A stretch of 64,000 nucleotides of DNA from NCBI RefSeq assembly GCF_000017205.1, contig NC_009656.1:3104001-3168000 (forward strand), in the 5' to 3' direction. Positions 42,368 through 51,311 of the stretch are shown here, one piece after another (the first letter of the stretch is position 1; each line of letters starts with the position of its first letter). The DNA comes from Pseudomonas paraeruginosa PA7 (GTDB lineage Bacteria; Pseudomonadota; Gammaproteobacteria; Pseudomonadales; Pseudomonadaceae). Under the pieces are notes generated by a model. That model did no database searches and was not told the DNA's origin. It worked only from the letters and a program-made list of their open reading frames with translations. The translations under genes were made by a program, and so were the position numbers.

Positions 42368-44311
42368 GTGGGAAAGCCATATGCCGCAGAACTAGACGCT
42401 ATTCCCTCGACGTTTGAGTGGGCAACTCAGCAGTCAGTCGAACCGTTGCAGCGGTACTTGAGTCGCTGGACCGGCGAATACGCGTGCTTTGTCGGCTCCG
42501 GCGGCTCGTATTCGGCAGCTTATGCCGCCGCCGAACTTCGGGAGATTGCGCACGGTTCCCCGACGCGAGCACTGACGCCGATGGAGCTGTCGGCTAAAGC
42601 CCGGTTCACCCCAAGCTCCAAGGTCATGCTGCTGTCTGCCGAAGGGCGCAATCCTGATGTGCTAGCCGCCGCTTCCTATGCCATGCAGTCGGATATGACC
42701 TGCGCGGCGCTGACTTTGACGTCGGACAACCCGTTGATTCGGCGTGCCGGAGAGAACCTTGCCACACGGGTATTTGCTTATGACATGCCGTGGGGAAAGG
42801 ACGGGTACCTGGCGACCAACACGCTGATCGCCACCGTATTGCTGCTGCACTGTGCCTTGTTTCCCAAAAACTATAGTCAGACGTTTCTCGCCCAACTGTT
42901 TGAGGAGCAGAGGCTGCGTAACCTTCGCGACCAGTGGTACCAGGACAGTACCCTCAGGGCTATAGGCGGGCGTAACTTCATCGTGTTGCACGATCCGATG
43001 ACTAAGTCATTTGCGATTGACCTCGAATCGAAGCTTTCAGAGTCTGCCGTAGCAAAGGTGGAGATCGCCGACTACCGCCAGTTTGCTCACGGCCGCCATT
43101 TGCAGTTGGCCTCCGATACCAAGGGAACTGCCGTCATCGCGGCCTATAGCGCTGAGGCACGCGCACTTGCTGAAGCAACCCTGGCGCTGTTCCCGCCGGA
43201 CATTCTGACCTTTCAGCTCGAAATTCCCGGCGATGAGCCGAACGAATTGGTGGTTGCCGGACTGGTGATGGCGACGCTCTTGACTGAAGCCATTGCCGGC
43301 GCGGTGCAGCGCGACCCAGGACAACCGACAGTGCCGCAGTTTGGTCGGGACATTTACCGGCTGGACAGCAGCCACCACTACCAGGGTGTGTCCCAGTCCA
43401 CCAATCGCTACCGACTGGCAGCGAGACGCAAGTTTGACCACCTCAACGTCTCCGACGAGGAAATGGCGAAAGCCACCGTCGCCGCCGAAATCTACGAGGC
43501 CAAGCTGGAAGGCGCACGGTATAGGGCCATCATCAGTGACTTTGATGGCACCCTGTGCAATGCCGAGCAACGATACAGCGGTATGTGTCCGGCCATTGCA
43601 CAGCGCATCATGGAGTTGATTGAGGATGGAGTGGTGTTTTCGATCGCCTCCGGCCGTGGTGGCTCGTTGCGGACGGACCTCATGAAAGCGTTTCCACCGG
43701 ACTATCACCCAGTCATCTGGGTCGGCTACTACGGGGGCTCACTGATCCAGCCCCTGAACGTCGAGGTTGAACATCCCGCCGCCAATCAGGACTTCAAGAG
43801 CCTGCTGGGGTGGTTGAAAACCACGGTGTACTACCCTCGACTGAAAAGCTTCGATGAGTCGGTCCGGGGCGGGCAGTTGACCATTCGCGTGTCCAGCCCT
43901 GAGGAATCGAGAAAGTTGCGCTTGGCGCTGCGCACACGTCTCAATGCGGCGGGCTTGTCGACCTGGCGGGTTTTTTGTTCGGGACATTCCATCGATGTGC
44001 TGGATAGCCGTACCAACAAGAACAACGTCGTGCGCACGATCGCACAGAAATTCGGATTCGATCCGCTCACTCAGGTACTGCGCCTAGGAGATAGTGGGGA
44101 TGAAGACGGCAATGACTATGAGTTGCTGAGTGAGGGCTGTAGCCTGAGCGCAGACCGCGTTTCTGCCTCGCTTACCTCCTGCTGGAATTTTGCCACCCCA
44201 GGTTGCAGTCAGGCCGGCGCCACTAAGCGGTATTTGGACCACCTGCACAAAGTCGAGGAGGGGTACGAGTTGCGTTTCGACCTGCCAAGGAAGGTGTCGT
44301 TTGAAAAGTAG
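42368..44311 (+). CDS. SIS (sugar isomerase-like) + HAD phosphatase fusion protein
   Basis: 647 aa from GTG 42368, chosen because AGGGAG stands 6 nt upstream; an ATG at 42287 would add 27 poorly structured residues. The N-terminal half is a double SIS domain binding phosphosugars (ACFVGSGGSYSAAYAAAELR, KVMLLSAEGRNPDVLAAASY). The C-terminal third is a Cof-like HAD phosphatase with motif I ISDFDGTLC, motif II SIASGRGGS and motif IV LGDSGDEDGNDYELL. The fusion suggests handling and dephosphorylation of a phosphosugar or nucleotide sugar. First gene of a five-gene operon; the next gene overlaps its end by 11 bp. Confidence 0.85.
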   Translation: MGKPYAAELDAIPSTFEWATQQSVEPLQRYLSRWTGEYACFVGSGGSYSAAYAAAELREIAHGSPTRALTPMELSAKARFTPSSKVMLLSAEGRNPDVLAAASYAMQSDMTCAALTLTSDNPLIRRAGENLATRVFAYDMPWGKDGYLATNTLIATVLLLHCALFPKNYSQTFLAQLFEEQRLRNLRDQWYQDSTLRAIGGRNFIVLHDPMTKSFAIDLESKLSESAVAKVEIADYRQFAHGRHLQLASDTKGTAVIAAYSAEARALAEATLALFPPDILTFQLEIPGDEPNELVVAGLVMATLLTEAIAGAVQRDPGQPTVPQFGRDIYRLDSSHHYQGVSQSTNRYRLAARRKFDHLNVSDEEMAKATVAAEIYEAKLEGARYRAIISDFDGTLCNAEQRYSGMCPAIAQRIMELIEDGVVFSIASGRGGSLRTDLMKAFPPDYHPVIWVGYYGGSLIQPLNVEVEHPAANQDFKSLLGWLKTTVYYPRLKSFDESVRGGQLTIRVSSPEESRKLRLALRTRLNAAGLSTWRVFCSGHSIDVLDSRTNKNNVVRTIAQKFGFDPLTQVLRLGDSGDEDGNDYELLSEGCSLSADRVSASLTSCWNFATPGCSQAGATKRYLDHLHKVEEGYELRFDLPRKVSFEK

Positions 44312-45419
44312 TATTGCGCTGCGATTGCTCGCAGACCAATTAGCATGGACCGATGAAGAAGTCACCGAGGAGTTTCCCGCCCTCCAGCTGATGGTCACGC
44401 ACAAGTACGACGGCTACCAGGGATTTCAACCGGCTTCGCGATTTCACGTCGCCCTGTTGAATTGGTTGAGCCAGTTCGCTTCAGTCGAGCAGAGGCGTCT
44501 GGCTTTTAACTTCATCAAGGATCGCCTGATCTACATTACGCAGCGCGAGATGCATCATCTGGTGAGCCTGATGATGCCAACCTTGGATCGGCTCATGCGC
44601 AAGCAGGTGGCTGCCGAACTGGGCATTCAGTTCTTTGAGACGTGGACAGACACGGCGGCAGAACGACGCTTGGGCTTGCTGCGCCGGAGGACACTGTTCG
44701 TCGGGTTGAGCGACGGGGCGCGTATCGACGTTTTCCGCCGCTACAATGAGGGATTGATCTCCAATGAACAGGTAGTGCCCTTCAGCGAAATGTCTGAACA
44801 GAAGTGGACAAGCTTGGTCGATGAACTCGGCAAGTGGCTCAAGAAGCACGACTACAAAGATGAACCGGCCATTTTCGAGGCAGTCTGCCTGGTCGACGAC
44901 TTTGCCGGCTCTGGCGCCTCGCTGTTGCGATTCGACGAGAAAGAGCAGCGCTGGAAAGGAAAGATCAACAAATTCTACGAGGCCAATGTTGGCAAAATTG
45001 GCACCTCGCTGGCCCTTCAGTGCCAACTCTATGCCCATCATCATTTGGCTTCGCATCAGGCCGAGCAGACCATTGCCCAGCGGCTGACTGGGTACAGCGC
45101 CAACCACACCGAATTTTGTTTCAAGTCCACGTTCTCCTACGTGCTCCCCAGCGACATCGTCATTGGCGAGCAGACCGAACCAGCGGAACTGGTGCAACTG
45201 ATTAAGACCTGCTACGACCCCGGCATTGAGGATGACCATCTCGGGAGCGCTGCGTGGTTCGGCTATAGCGGCTGTGGTCTGCCGCTGATTCTTGAGCACA
45301 ACACTCCCAACAACTCCATCGCGCTGCTCTGGGCCGATTCCTCCGGGGCGAGGCAGTCCTGCCCGCATCAAATGAAGCCTCTCTTCGCCCGACGGAAACG
45401 GCACTCAAGTCATGGATAA
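44301..45419 (+). CDS. Phosphoribosyltransferase-like protein
   Basis: 372 aa from TTG 44301, with AAGGAAGG upstream inside the preceding gene. An N-terminal helical region of about 180 residues precedes a PRTase-like core with AVCLVDDFAGSGASLLRF near residue 200, the shape of the PRPP-binding loop (hydrophobic strand, two acids, small residues, Ser/Thr). It recalls the PRTase-like families described computationally in prokaryotic conflict systems; I cannot verify the exact family. Reaction unknown: attachment or removal of a base at phosphoribose is the natural guess. Confidence 0.65.
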   Translation: MKSSIALRLLADQLAWTDEEVTEEFPALQLMVTHKYDGYQGFQPASRFHVALLNWLSQFASVEQRRLAFNFIKDRLIYITQREMHHLVSLMMPTLDRLMRKQVAAELGIQFFETWTDTAAERRLGLLRRRTLFVGLSDGARIDVFRRYNEGLISNEQVVPFSEMSEQKWTSLVDELGKWLKKHDYKDEPAIFEAVCLVDDFAGSGASLLRFDEKEQRWKGKINKFYEANVGKIGTSLALQCQLYAHHHLASHQAEQTIAQRLTGYSANHTEFCFKSTFSYVLPSDIVIGEQTEPAELVQLIKTCYDPGIEDDHLGSAAWFGYSGCGLPLILEHNTPNNSIALLWADSSGARQSCPHQMKPLFARRKRHSSHG

Positions 45420-47307
45420 CCCATTCAAGAAGCGCGCCACCGAATATGTGGCCGATCCAAGCACGCTGCTGCCGCTGGTCAGCCATACCCCCATCCAGGA
45501 GTTCTTTTCACCCGACGGCGGCGAACTCCTGGAGAAGCTGAGCATCGTGGTGGGCACTCCAGGGTGTGGCAAGACCACTATTGCTCGCGTTATCGAGTTT
45601 GAGTCGCTGGCGACCCTGGCCCGCGATCCAGTGGAAATCAACAAGGAGCTGGCGACGACGCTCACGCACTTGCGCATCCTGGAAGACAGCACGCCGTCCC
45701 TCTTGGCCTATCGCCTGCCGATGACCACAAACTTTCGCAGTATCTGGGATCTACCCTATCCCGAGTCGCTCCGAGCGACACTCTTGCGGGCGTATGTGCA
45801 ATCAAAAGCCGTACTGGGCTGGTTCCGGCAGCTTGAGAGCATTGAAAGCATCGACCTCGAGCAAATCGAGATCATTACCCGTAGCGATTCGGAGTCGGCA
45901 CGAGAAGTCCTCAGGGCCGACACGCCCAGCGCGTTCCGCGAGAAAGCGCGGCAGGTCGAGCTCGCCGTATTCAAGGTGATTACCGCGCTAGTCGCACCCA
46001 GTGAACGGGACTTGGCCGAAGTCATTAATACCAAGTACGACGTCTTTGAATATATCGAACGCATTCGTGTCAAAAATTGGGTGAGCAGTTCGAACCTTGT
46101 ATATGCCGAGCTGCGCCCAATGGCCATTGTGGACGATGCTCATGAACTGCATCCATTGCAGTTCGCTCAACTGCGTGATTGGCTAAAAAGTCGGAACATT
46201 CGCGTCGGACGATGGGTGATGTGCCGCCCCGATGTGGTGTCACCCGAGGATTACCGGGAGGCAATGGCCAAGGATGTACTGGAAGAAGAGCAACGCCATG
46301 GCACGGCGCGTGGGCGTGATTACATCCTCAAACTGATGCAGCCCAGTCACCGCAACACCCGACGGTTTCAGGTGGTGGCTCGTGACATCAGTGCGCGCTA
46401 TCTCCATGGGATCACAGAACTGTCCCGGCGTTCGGTGAGGAGTTTAGGCGGCGTTCTTGATCACGATCATGTGGTGCTCGCGCCCGCGCAGTTGGAGCAG
46501 TTGCGTAATAGCGTTGAGACGTTTGCACGTGAATCAAAGCTCTCGGACGCGGTGCTCCACTCGCTCCGTTCGCGCATTCCCGCAACACTTCCAACTGACG
46601 AAGCGACAGCGGCGTTTCGCATACTGCTGCGCCGAGAGTGGAACAGGAGCCCGCAACTGGGTCTACTTGATGATGACCCCGCTGAGGAACCTGTCACGGG
46701 TGATCGCCCAGTCAGCTCAGCGCTGCTTGAGGGCGCTCGCCTGCAGTTGTTTCATGAGTTCGGTCGGCCTTACTACTTCGGCATGGACAAACTCGCCGAG
46801 GCGAGCAACAACAACATCGAGCAGTTCATTCGTCTTTCCGGCGTGCTGATCGATGAACTTATCGCTCGGGTGGTGCGCGGCAAGACCCCAGAACTTTCGG
46901 CGAAACTCCAGCATGATGTGTTGCGAAAACTGGCTGCGCGGATCATGGAGGAGTGGGATTTCCCCTATCATGCGCTGGTTAAGGATGTGATCAGTGGGAT
47001 GGCACAGCGATGCCTGGAGCGCACCTTGCTGCCCAATGCGCCTCTCGATCACGGCGCTAACGCGATTGGCATACCCCAGGAAGAAATGGACCAGGTGCTG
47101 GCACGGTCCGAGCGGCTGACCCGCGTCCTGCACTACGCCTTTGCTTATAAAGCGCTGGTCTTCGTGCCGCAGTATCGCTGTAAAGGGCGGGTATGGTGCC
47201 TGCTGGAGCTAGGTGCCATTCCCAGCATTGCCTATGGCCTTACGCTACGTCGGGGGGGATTCATCGAAGACACGCTGTCGGGGCTGCAGTCCCTACTCAA
47301 GGAGTGA
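45412..47307 (+). CDS. ORC/AAA-type ATPase
   Basis: 631 aa. Walker A GTPGCGKTTIARV near residues 45-57 and Walker B-like AIVDDAHEL near residue 240, then a winged-helix-like, helical C-terminal part. It looks like the STAND/ORC-CDC6 group of ATPases used as sensors or switches. Its ATG overlaps the PRTase gene by 8 bp. In this operon it is a good candidate for the sensing or gating component that turns the enzymes on. No nuclease or protease motif is evident. Confidence 0.75.
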   Translation: MDNPFKKRATEYVADPSTLLPLVSHTPIQEFFSPDGGELLEKLSIVVGTPGCGKTTIARVIEFESLATLARDPVEINKELATTLTHLRILEDSTPSLLAYRLPMTTNFRSIWDLPYPESLRATLLRAYVQSKAVLGWFRQLESIESIDLEQIEIITRSDSESAREVLRADTPSAFREKARQVELAVFKVITALVAPSERDLAEVINTKYDVFEYIERIRVKNWVSSSNLVYAELRPMAIVDDAHELHPLQFAQLRDWLKSRNIRVGRWVMCRPDVVSPEDYREAMAKDVLEEEQRHGTARGRDYILKLMQPSHRNTRRFQVVARDISARYLHGITELSRRSVRSLGGVLDHDHVVLAPAQLEQLRNSVETFARESKLSDAVLHSLRSRIPATLPTDEATAAFRILLRREWNRSPQLGLLDDDPAEEPVTGDRPVSSALLEGARLQLFHEFGRPYYFGMDKLAEASNNNIEQFIRLSGVLIDELIARVVRGKTPELSAKLQHDVLRKLAARIMEEWDFPYHALVKDVISGMAQRCLERTLLPNAPLDHGANAIGIPQEEMDQVLARSERLTRVLHYAFAYKALVFVPQYRCKGRVWCLLELGAIPSIAYGLTLRRGGFIEDTLSGLQSLLKE

Positions 47308-47312
47308 GCACC

Positions 47313-48359
47313 TTGCAACTGATCACTCACAAAGATAAAGAAGAGTGCCTAGCTTTCTTTAATGGTTACTTTACGGCCGACAAGAAGGCACTATTTGTCG
47401 GCACCTTGGGCTTCAACGATGCCTGCCTGTACTTTCCACGCTTGATTGCCGCGTTGGAATGCTTCGACTTTCTGTTTCTGATTGAACAGCGGCCCGAGGT
47501 CTCGGCCATTCTCCAGGCATCTGCCGATCAAAACCGGCACGAGTTAGAGCGCTGCCTGGTCGGACGGAGCGTCAGCTTCGGAACGGTCTCGATCATTGCC
47601 GACGACACTGCAAGTATTGCCGGTCGGAGCGCGGCTTCTGCCTTTAGCCAATGGCTAGCCAAGGGCTATTCCGACGTCATAGTGGACGCGACCACTATGT
47701 CGCGCGGGGTCTGTTTCCCCTTGGTACGGCAGGCATATGAAAGCGCTCCCACACGCGCCCACGTGGTGATTGCCGACCGACCTGCCAGCCCCTTGAAGGC
47801 CGCCGCAATGTATACGGAGTCGCCGCAGTACATGCACGGATTCCAGGCCGATATGGGTACCGACGAAGTGACCAATGCCATCAAGCTGTGGATCCCGCAG
47901 CTGTCTGAGAACAACCATGACTCGCTTGAGCGCATCTACCGCAAGGAACAGCCGGATGAAGTCGCACCTATCCTTCCATTCCCGGCGCTCGACCCGCGCC
48001 GTGGCGACCGGTTGCTGCGCGAGTTTCGGCGCCTCATCTTGTCGGACTGGGACGTCAATCTCCTGGATATCATCTACGCGCATGAGTCGGACCCAACCGA
48101 TGTGTTTGAGACGATCAAGCGGATACACAGTGGACGCAGCATGGCCCTGGGAGACTTCAAGGCGACGCCGCCCCGAACCATCTTATCGCCCAGTGGCAGC
48201 AAGATGGGCAGTCTGGGGATGCTGTTTGCCGCCATTGCGCTAGATCTGCCGGTGATATACTGCGAGACGATGGGCTACCGATGTGACGACCACGCAGTTC
48301 CACTGGTCTCTACGGCGATGCCAGATCGCATGTGGCATGCTTGGTTGCGCAATCGGTAA
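47313..48359 (+). CDS. Unrecognised protein with Rossmann-like N-terminal part
   Basis: 348 aa from TTG 47313 with AAGGAG 8 nt upstream; GTG 47304 is an alternative but would overlap that site. The first 180 residues alternate strands and helices (KKALFVGTLGFNDACLYFPR, FDFLFLIEQ, DVIVDATTMSRGVCFPLV, AHVVIADR). The D-A-T-T-M-S segment after a hydrophobic strand loosely recalls the nucleotide-sensing CARF/SAVED-type Rossmann fold, a weak resemblance only. No catalytic motif is seen. It is always co-transcribed here, between the ATPase and the sugar kinase. Confidence 0.7.
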   Translation: MQLITHKDKEECLAFFNGYFTADKKALFVGTLGFNDACLYFPRLIAALECFDFLFLIEQRPEVSAILQASADQNRHELERCLVGRSVSFGTVSIIADDTASIAGRSAASAFSQWLAKGYSDVIVDATTMSRGVCFPLVRQAYESAPTRAHVVIADRPASPLKAAAMYTESPQYMHGFQADMGTDEVTNAIKLWIPQLSENNHDSLERIYRKEQPDEVAPILPFPALDPRRGDRLLREFRRLILSDWDVNLLDIIYAHESDPTDVFETIKRIHSGRSMALGDFKATPPRTILSPSGSKMGSLGMLFAAIALDLPVIYCETMGYRCDDHAVPLVSTAMPDRMWHAWLRNR

Positions 48360-48387
48360 GCATCTCCCAGGACAGGGAGGAGGGCGT

Positions 48388-49455
48388 ATGTGGCAGCAGA
48401 ATCGAATAGTCGGTACCGGGCTGTTTGCGCTAGACGTAATTCTTGGGGCGGACTCGCGCCGATTAGGCTCTGCGCTAGGTGGCTCGACAGGGAACGTCCT
48501 GTCAATTTTGGGGGCCCTCGGCTGGACCGCAACCCCAGTTGCCAGCTTTGGCCAGGACATTGCAGGTGAACGCCTCTGCAACGAACTGCAGTCCATTGGC
48601 GCCGATTTACGCTTTGTGGACCGTTCCAGCGCTCAACGGACCAATGTCATCTATCAGCATCAATTGCCGACAAGCCGTAATGGTTCGGCGACTCATCGCT
48701 TTAGCTTTGCTTGCCCGTGCTGCGGGGAAAAACATCATCCGGTGGTCGAGTTCGACGGCAGCATCGTAAGTAAGGCGCTCGAGGGGCAGGCCCAAACCGA
48801 CGTCTTTTACTTGGACCGGCCCACCAGAGCGGGATACGAACTGGCCAAGTCTTACCACGAATCGGGCGCACTGGTGGTCTTTGAACCTTCCAGTGCGGGA
48901 GATGACCCGGAGCTATTTGAGGCGATCTTGCACCATGCGCATATTGTTAAGTACGCAGATGAGCGCTTTAAGGCACTTTCGTGCGACATGCCGAGTTCCG
49001 TTCTGGCGGAAATCCAGACATTAGGCGCGAGCGGCTTGCGATTTCGCAGCGCCGCCACCGGCCGCGCGTGGCGTCAACTATCGGCCTTTGCCGTCCCCCA
49101 AGTTGAAGACACGTCCGGTGCTGGCGACTGGTGCACCGCCGGACTGGTGTATGCCTTACTGCAGAGATGCTCGCGCACTTGGCACGACTTGCGGGAGTTG
49201 GAGCTGGAGCATGCGCTGGCATTTGGCCAGGCCTTGTCCTCACTCAACTGTCTCACCCGTGGAGCCAGGGGGTTGCTGAAGATTCTCACGCCAGCTGAAA
49301 TTCTCTCGCTGGCATGGGAACTGTGTGCAGACAGGGCCAATCAGCAGGGCCTGCTGGGAGCCAAGCAATTTGGCAAGCTCACCCAGCAAAAGGCGCAGAC
49401 CTTAACCCTTGAAGGACATGATGCGCCGCAGGTTTGCTGTTCGGCGAAGAGTTAA
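48388..49455 (+). CDS. PfkB/ribokinase-family kinase with a Cys4-like insert
   Basis: 355 aa with GGAGG before the ATG. PfkB features: GTGLFALDVILGADSRRLGS, the N-terminal GGSTGNVLSILGALG, and the C-terminal VEDTSGAGDWCTAGLVYALL carrying the anion hole and catalytic Asp. A short insert FACPCCGEKHHP near residue 115 looks like a metal-binding knuckle, unusual for the family. It should phosphorylate a sugar or nucleoside hydroxyl group with ATP. Last gene of the operon; the NADAR gene converges with 1 bp between stops. Confidence 0.85.
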   Translation: MWQQNRIVGTGLFALDVILGADSRRLGSALGGSTGNVLSILGALGWTATPVASFGQDIAGERLCNELQSIGADLRFVDRSSAQRTNVIYQHQLPTSRNGSATHRFSFACPCCGEKHHPVVEFDGSIVSKALEGQAQTDVFYLDRPTRAGYELAKSYHESGALVVFEPSSAGDDPELFEAILHHAHIVKYADERFKALSCDMPSSVLAEIQTLGASGLRFRSAATGRAWRQLSAFAVPQVEDTSGAGDWCTAGLVYALLQRCSRTWHDLRELELEHALAFGQALSSLNCLTRGARGLLKILTPAEILSLAWELCADRANQQGLLGAKQFGKLTQQKAQTLTLEGHDAPQVCCSAKS

Positions 49456-49456
49456 G

Positions 49457-49969
49457 CTAAATCGCTGGGACGACCTTTCTGGACTTTTTGGCTGGATTGT
49501 TCGCCGGCTTTGACACCGCGTGCAGGAGTTCCTCCCGAACTTCCATGAGCAAAACCCCAAGCATGTTTTTCCCCTTACCGTTGACTTCGCCCCACGTGCG
49601 ATTGACTTCGTTGTCGACTGTGGCCGACTCCACCAAGCGCGCCTGCTCGGTCGACAGCAACAATGCTTTCAAGTCCTCATGCTGGGTGAACTTGGCCAGG
49701 AGGATTGCACGCATCCGATCAAATTTAATCTTCGACCAGCCAGGTCGGATATCCCACCAGTAGAGCCCATGGGCCGCCATGGCAACGAGAGCGGGAGAGG
49801 GCGCACTTAGAATCCAATCACGCACGGCTTCCTTGCGTGGCTTCCCCGCCTGGTAGGCGTGTTCAGATGTGGGGTAAACAACCCCCTCAAACAGGACTTC
49901 ACGTTTGTATAGATTGCTGAAGGCGCCATAGGGCTTTTCGTTTGCCCGATAGAAACGAATTTCCTGCAT
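49457..49969 (-). CDS. NADAR-family protein (YbiA-like)
   Basis: 170 aa with AAGGAG before the ATG. Family words: FYRANEKPYGAFSNLY, VYPTSEHAYQAGKPR, WDIRPGWSKIKFDRMRAILL and NEVNRTWGEVNGKGKNMLG. NADAR proteins act on N-glycosidic bonds of ADP-ribose- or riboflavin-related molecules; some remove ADP-ribose from guanine in DNA and act as antitoxins to DarT-type toxins. No DarT gene is seen nearby. The Lys-rich tail (KPANNPAKKSRKVVPAI) could help nucleic-acid contact. Its placement suggests it works with, or neutralises, the neighbouring operon. Confidence 0.85.
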   Translation of the reverse strand: MQEIRFYRANEKPYGAFSNLYKREVLFEGVVYPTSEHAYQAGKPRKEAVRDWILSAPSPALVAMAAHGLYWWDIRPGWSKIKFDRMRAILLAKFTQHEDLKALLLSTEQARLVESATVDNEVNRTWGEVNGKGKNMLGVLLMEVREELLHAVSKPANNPAKKSRKVVPAI

Positions 49970-50212
49970 TGCTGCTCCTTTGCCGAATACGCTCGCGAAT
50001 GGCCTCGCAACTGCTCAACGAGTGGCCACAGAAGTCCAAGCATATGGCTTGCTCGCGAGTCACGCTAGCAAGCCGATGCAGCTATCTTACGGGGCGCTCG
50101 CCATCAGAGCTAAGGACGGTCAGAGACTGGCACTACAAGTCCGGCGCCCACATAGTGCCGATGAAGTCACTCTGCTGGCCGATGAGCAACGGTAGCAATT
50201 GGCTGAGACCTC

Positions 50213-50455
50213 GAGGCCAATGCGCTGAGGCAGGAGCTGCAGGCCGTGCAGCAGCAACTGGTGCAGGAATATGATGGCACGGCCACCTATGTGCGTGGGG
50301 TGGAAAATCGCGCCCACTGTGAAGTCGATCGCGCCCGGGAGGCGAGTAGGGCGGTGACCGTCCAACCCAAGACCGTGAGCAAGCAGCCGGTGCGGCCCAA
50401 GCGCACCCGCGCCACGCCGGCGAAACGGCAACGAAAACCGACAGGCTCCAGCTAG
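50213..50455 (+). pseudogene. KfrA-like C-terminal fragment
   Basis: Reads EANALRQELQAVQQQLVQEY and TYVRGVENRAHCEVDRAREA, closely matching the coiled-coil end of the intact protein at 40880-41755 (YVRGVEDRAHREVDRAREES). The tail is shorter. No N-terminal DNA-binding part is present. It marks a recombination scar, in the same orientation as the intact gene. Confidence 0.7.
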
Positions 50456-50523
50456 CGAAGGGACTTTGCCCGCCGCCGGTTTACGGGCATGCTGTGAGTG
50501 AAATGCGCCAAGAGGAACGAGCC

Positions 50524-50925
50524 ATGACCCGGGAGGCATTCCAGCCAGCGGCGCCGTCGGCTGCCGAGCTGAACGACCACCTGCGCCCCGCGAAGGGGAC
50601 GGCCTATTCGGCTGAGCGCTATGCCGAGGTCTTCGGCCTCAGCCCGGCCGCTTTTGCCGCGCAGCTCGATGCTTATCGTCACCGCCAGCCGGGTGCCGTC
50701 AGCGCATCCGAAGCGGCCGCCGCGCAACAGTTCATCGAAGATTCCTTGCGCGTGGTACTGACCGTTGTCGAGAGCGGGGTGGCCGTCGAGCGGGCGATCG
50801 CCTGGTTTCGCCACGAGTCCTTACCGACCTTCGAGCAGCGGACCGCGGAGCAACTGGTCAGTCAGGGCCAGGTCGAGCAGGTGTTGCAGTTTCTGGCCTC
50901 TTGGCAGGCCGGGAGTCAGGGATGA
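50524..50925 (+). CDS. Hypothetical protein with antitoxin-like C-terminal region
   Basis: 133 aa from the ATG at 50524 (AGAGGAAC upstream). The end, AIAWFRHESLPTFEQRTAEQ and LVSQGQVEQVLQFLASW, resembles the toxin-binding tail of Xre/MbcA/ParS-type antitoxins. An N-terminal helical segment (AERYAEVFGLSPAAFAAQLD) could bind DNA. The usual RES-domain toxin partner is not present; the next gene, overlapping by 4 bp, is something else. Function therefore open. Confidence 0.5.
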   Translation: MTREAFQPAAPSAAELNDHLRPAKGTAYSAERYAEVFGLSPAAFAAQLDAYRHRQPGAVSASEAAAAQQFIEDSLRVVLTVVESGVAVERAIAWFRHESLPTFEQRTAEQLVSQGQVEQVLQFLASWQAGSQG

Positions 50926-51230
50926 GTCACGTTACCCAACGGCAGGTCGGTCCGCAATCGACCTACCACGCCTGCTATCACACCGTCCTGCGCGCCATGG
51001 ATGCAGGTTATGACGTTCGCGGCTATGTGCTGGCGGAGATGGTGAAGGCTTGCCTCGCGCATCGCGCCACCCTGTCTGCGGCGCAGCGGGTGTATTTCGC
51101 GCAGTACGCGCCGACGGAAGCGGCGGCCTATCTGGAAAGGCTTGCGGCCATGTTGCTGTTTGGCCCCAAGGGGCGCTTTTCGCCGCAAGAGTACCGCTAC
51201 TCTACTGATGAGCGACCGATCCCAGCATAG
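50922..51230 (+). CDS. Hypothetical small helical protein
   Basis: 102 aa, starting at an ATGA overlap with the previous gene, so the two are coupled. Mainly helical (YHACYHTVLRAMDAGYDVRG, AAYLERLAAMLLFGPKGRFS). No motif recognised. It might be the partner of the antitoxin-like protein upstream. Confidence 0.55.
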   Translation: MSHVTQRQVGPQSTYHACYHTVLRAMDAGYDVRGYVLAEMVKACLAHRATLSAAQRVYFAQYAPTEAAAYLERLAAMLLFGPKGRFSPQEYRYSTDERPIPA

Positions 51231-51311
51231 CAGGCCGGTCCAGGTTGCACTCACGTGGCCTGGCTGGGACCGTCTACTCGATTGCCTGCGATGTAATTAC
51301 GTGATGAGGAT

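Noticed and set aside
49457..49969. DarT-NADAR toxin-antitoxin pair
   Set aside because: The NADAR gene is clear, but no DarT-like ADP-ribosyltransferase gene is found nearby, so the standard pair is not supported.
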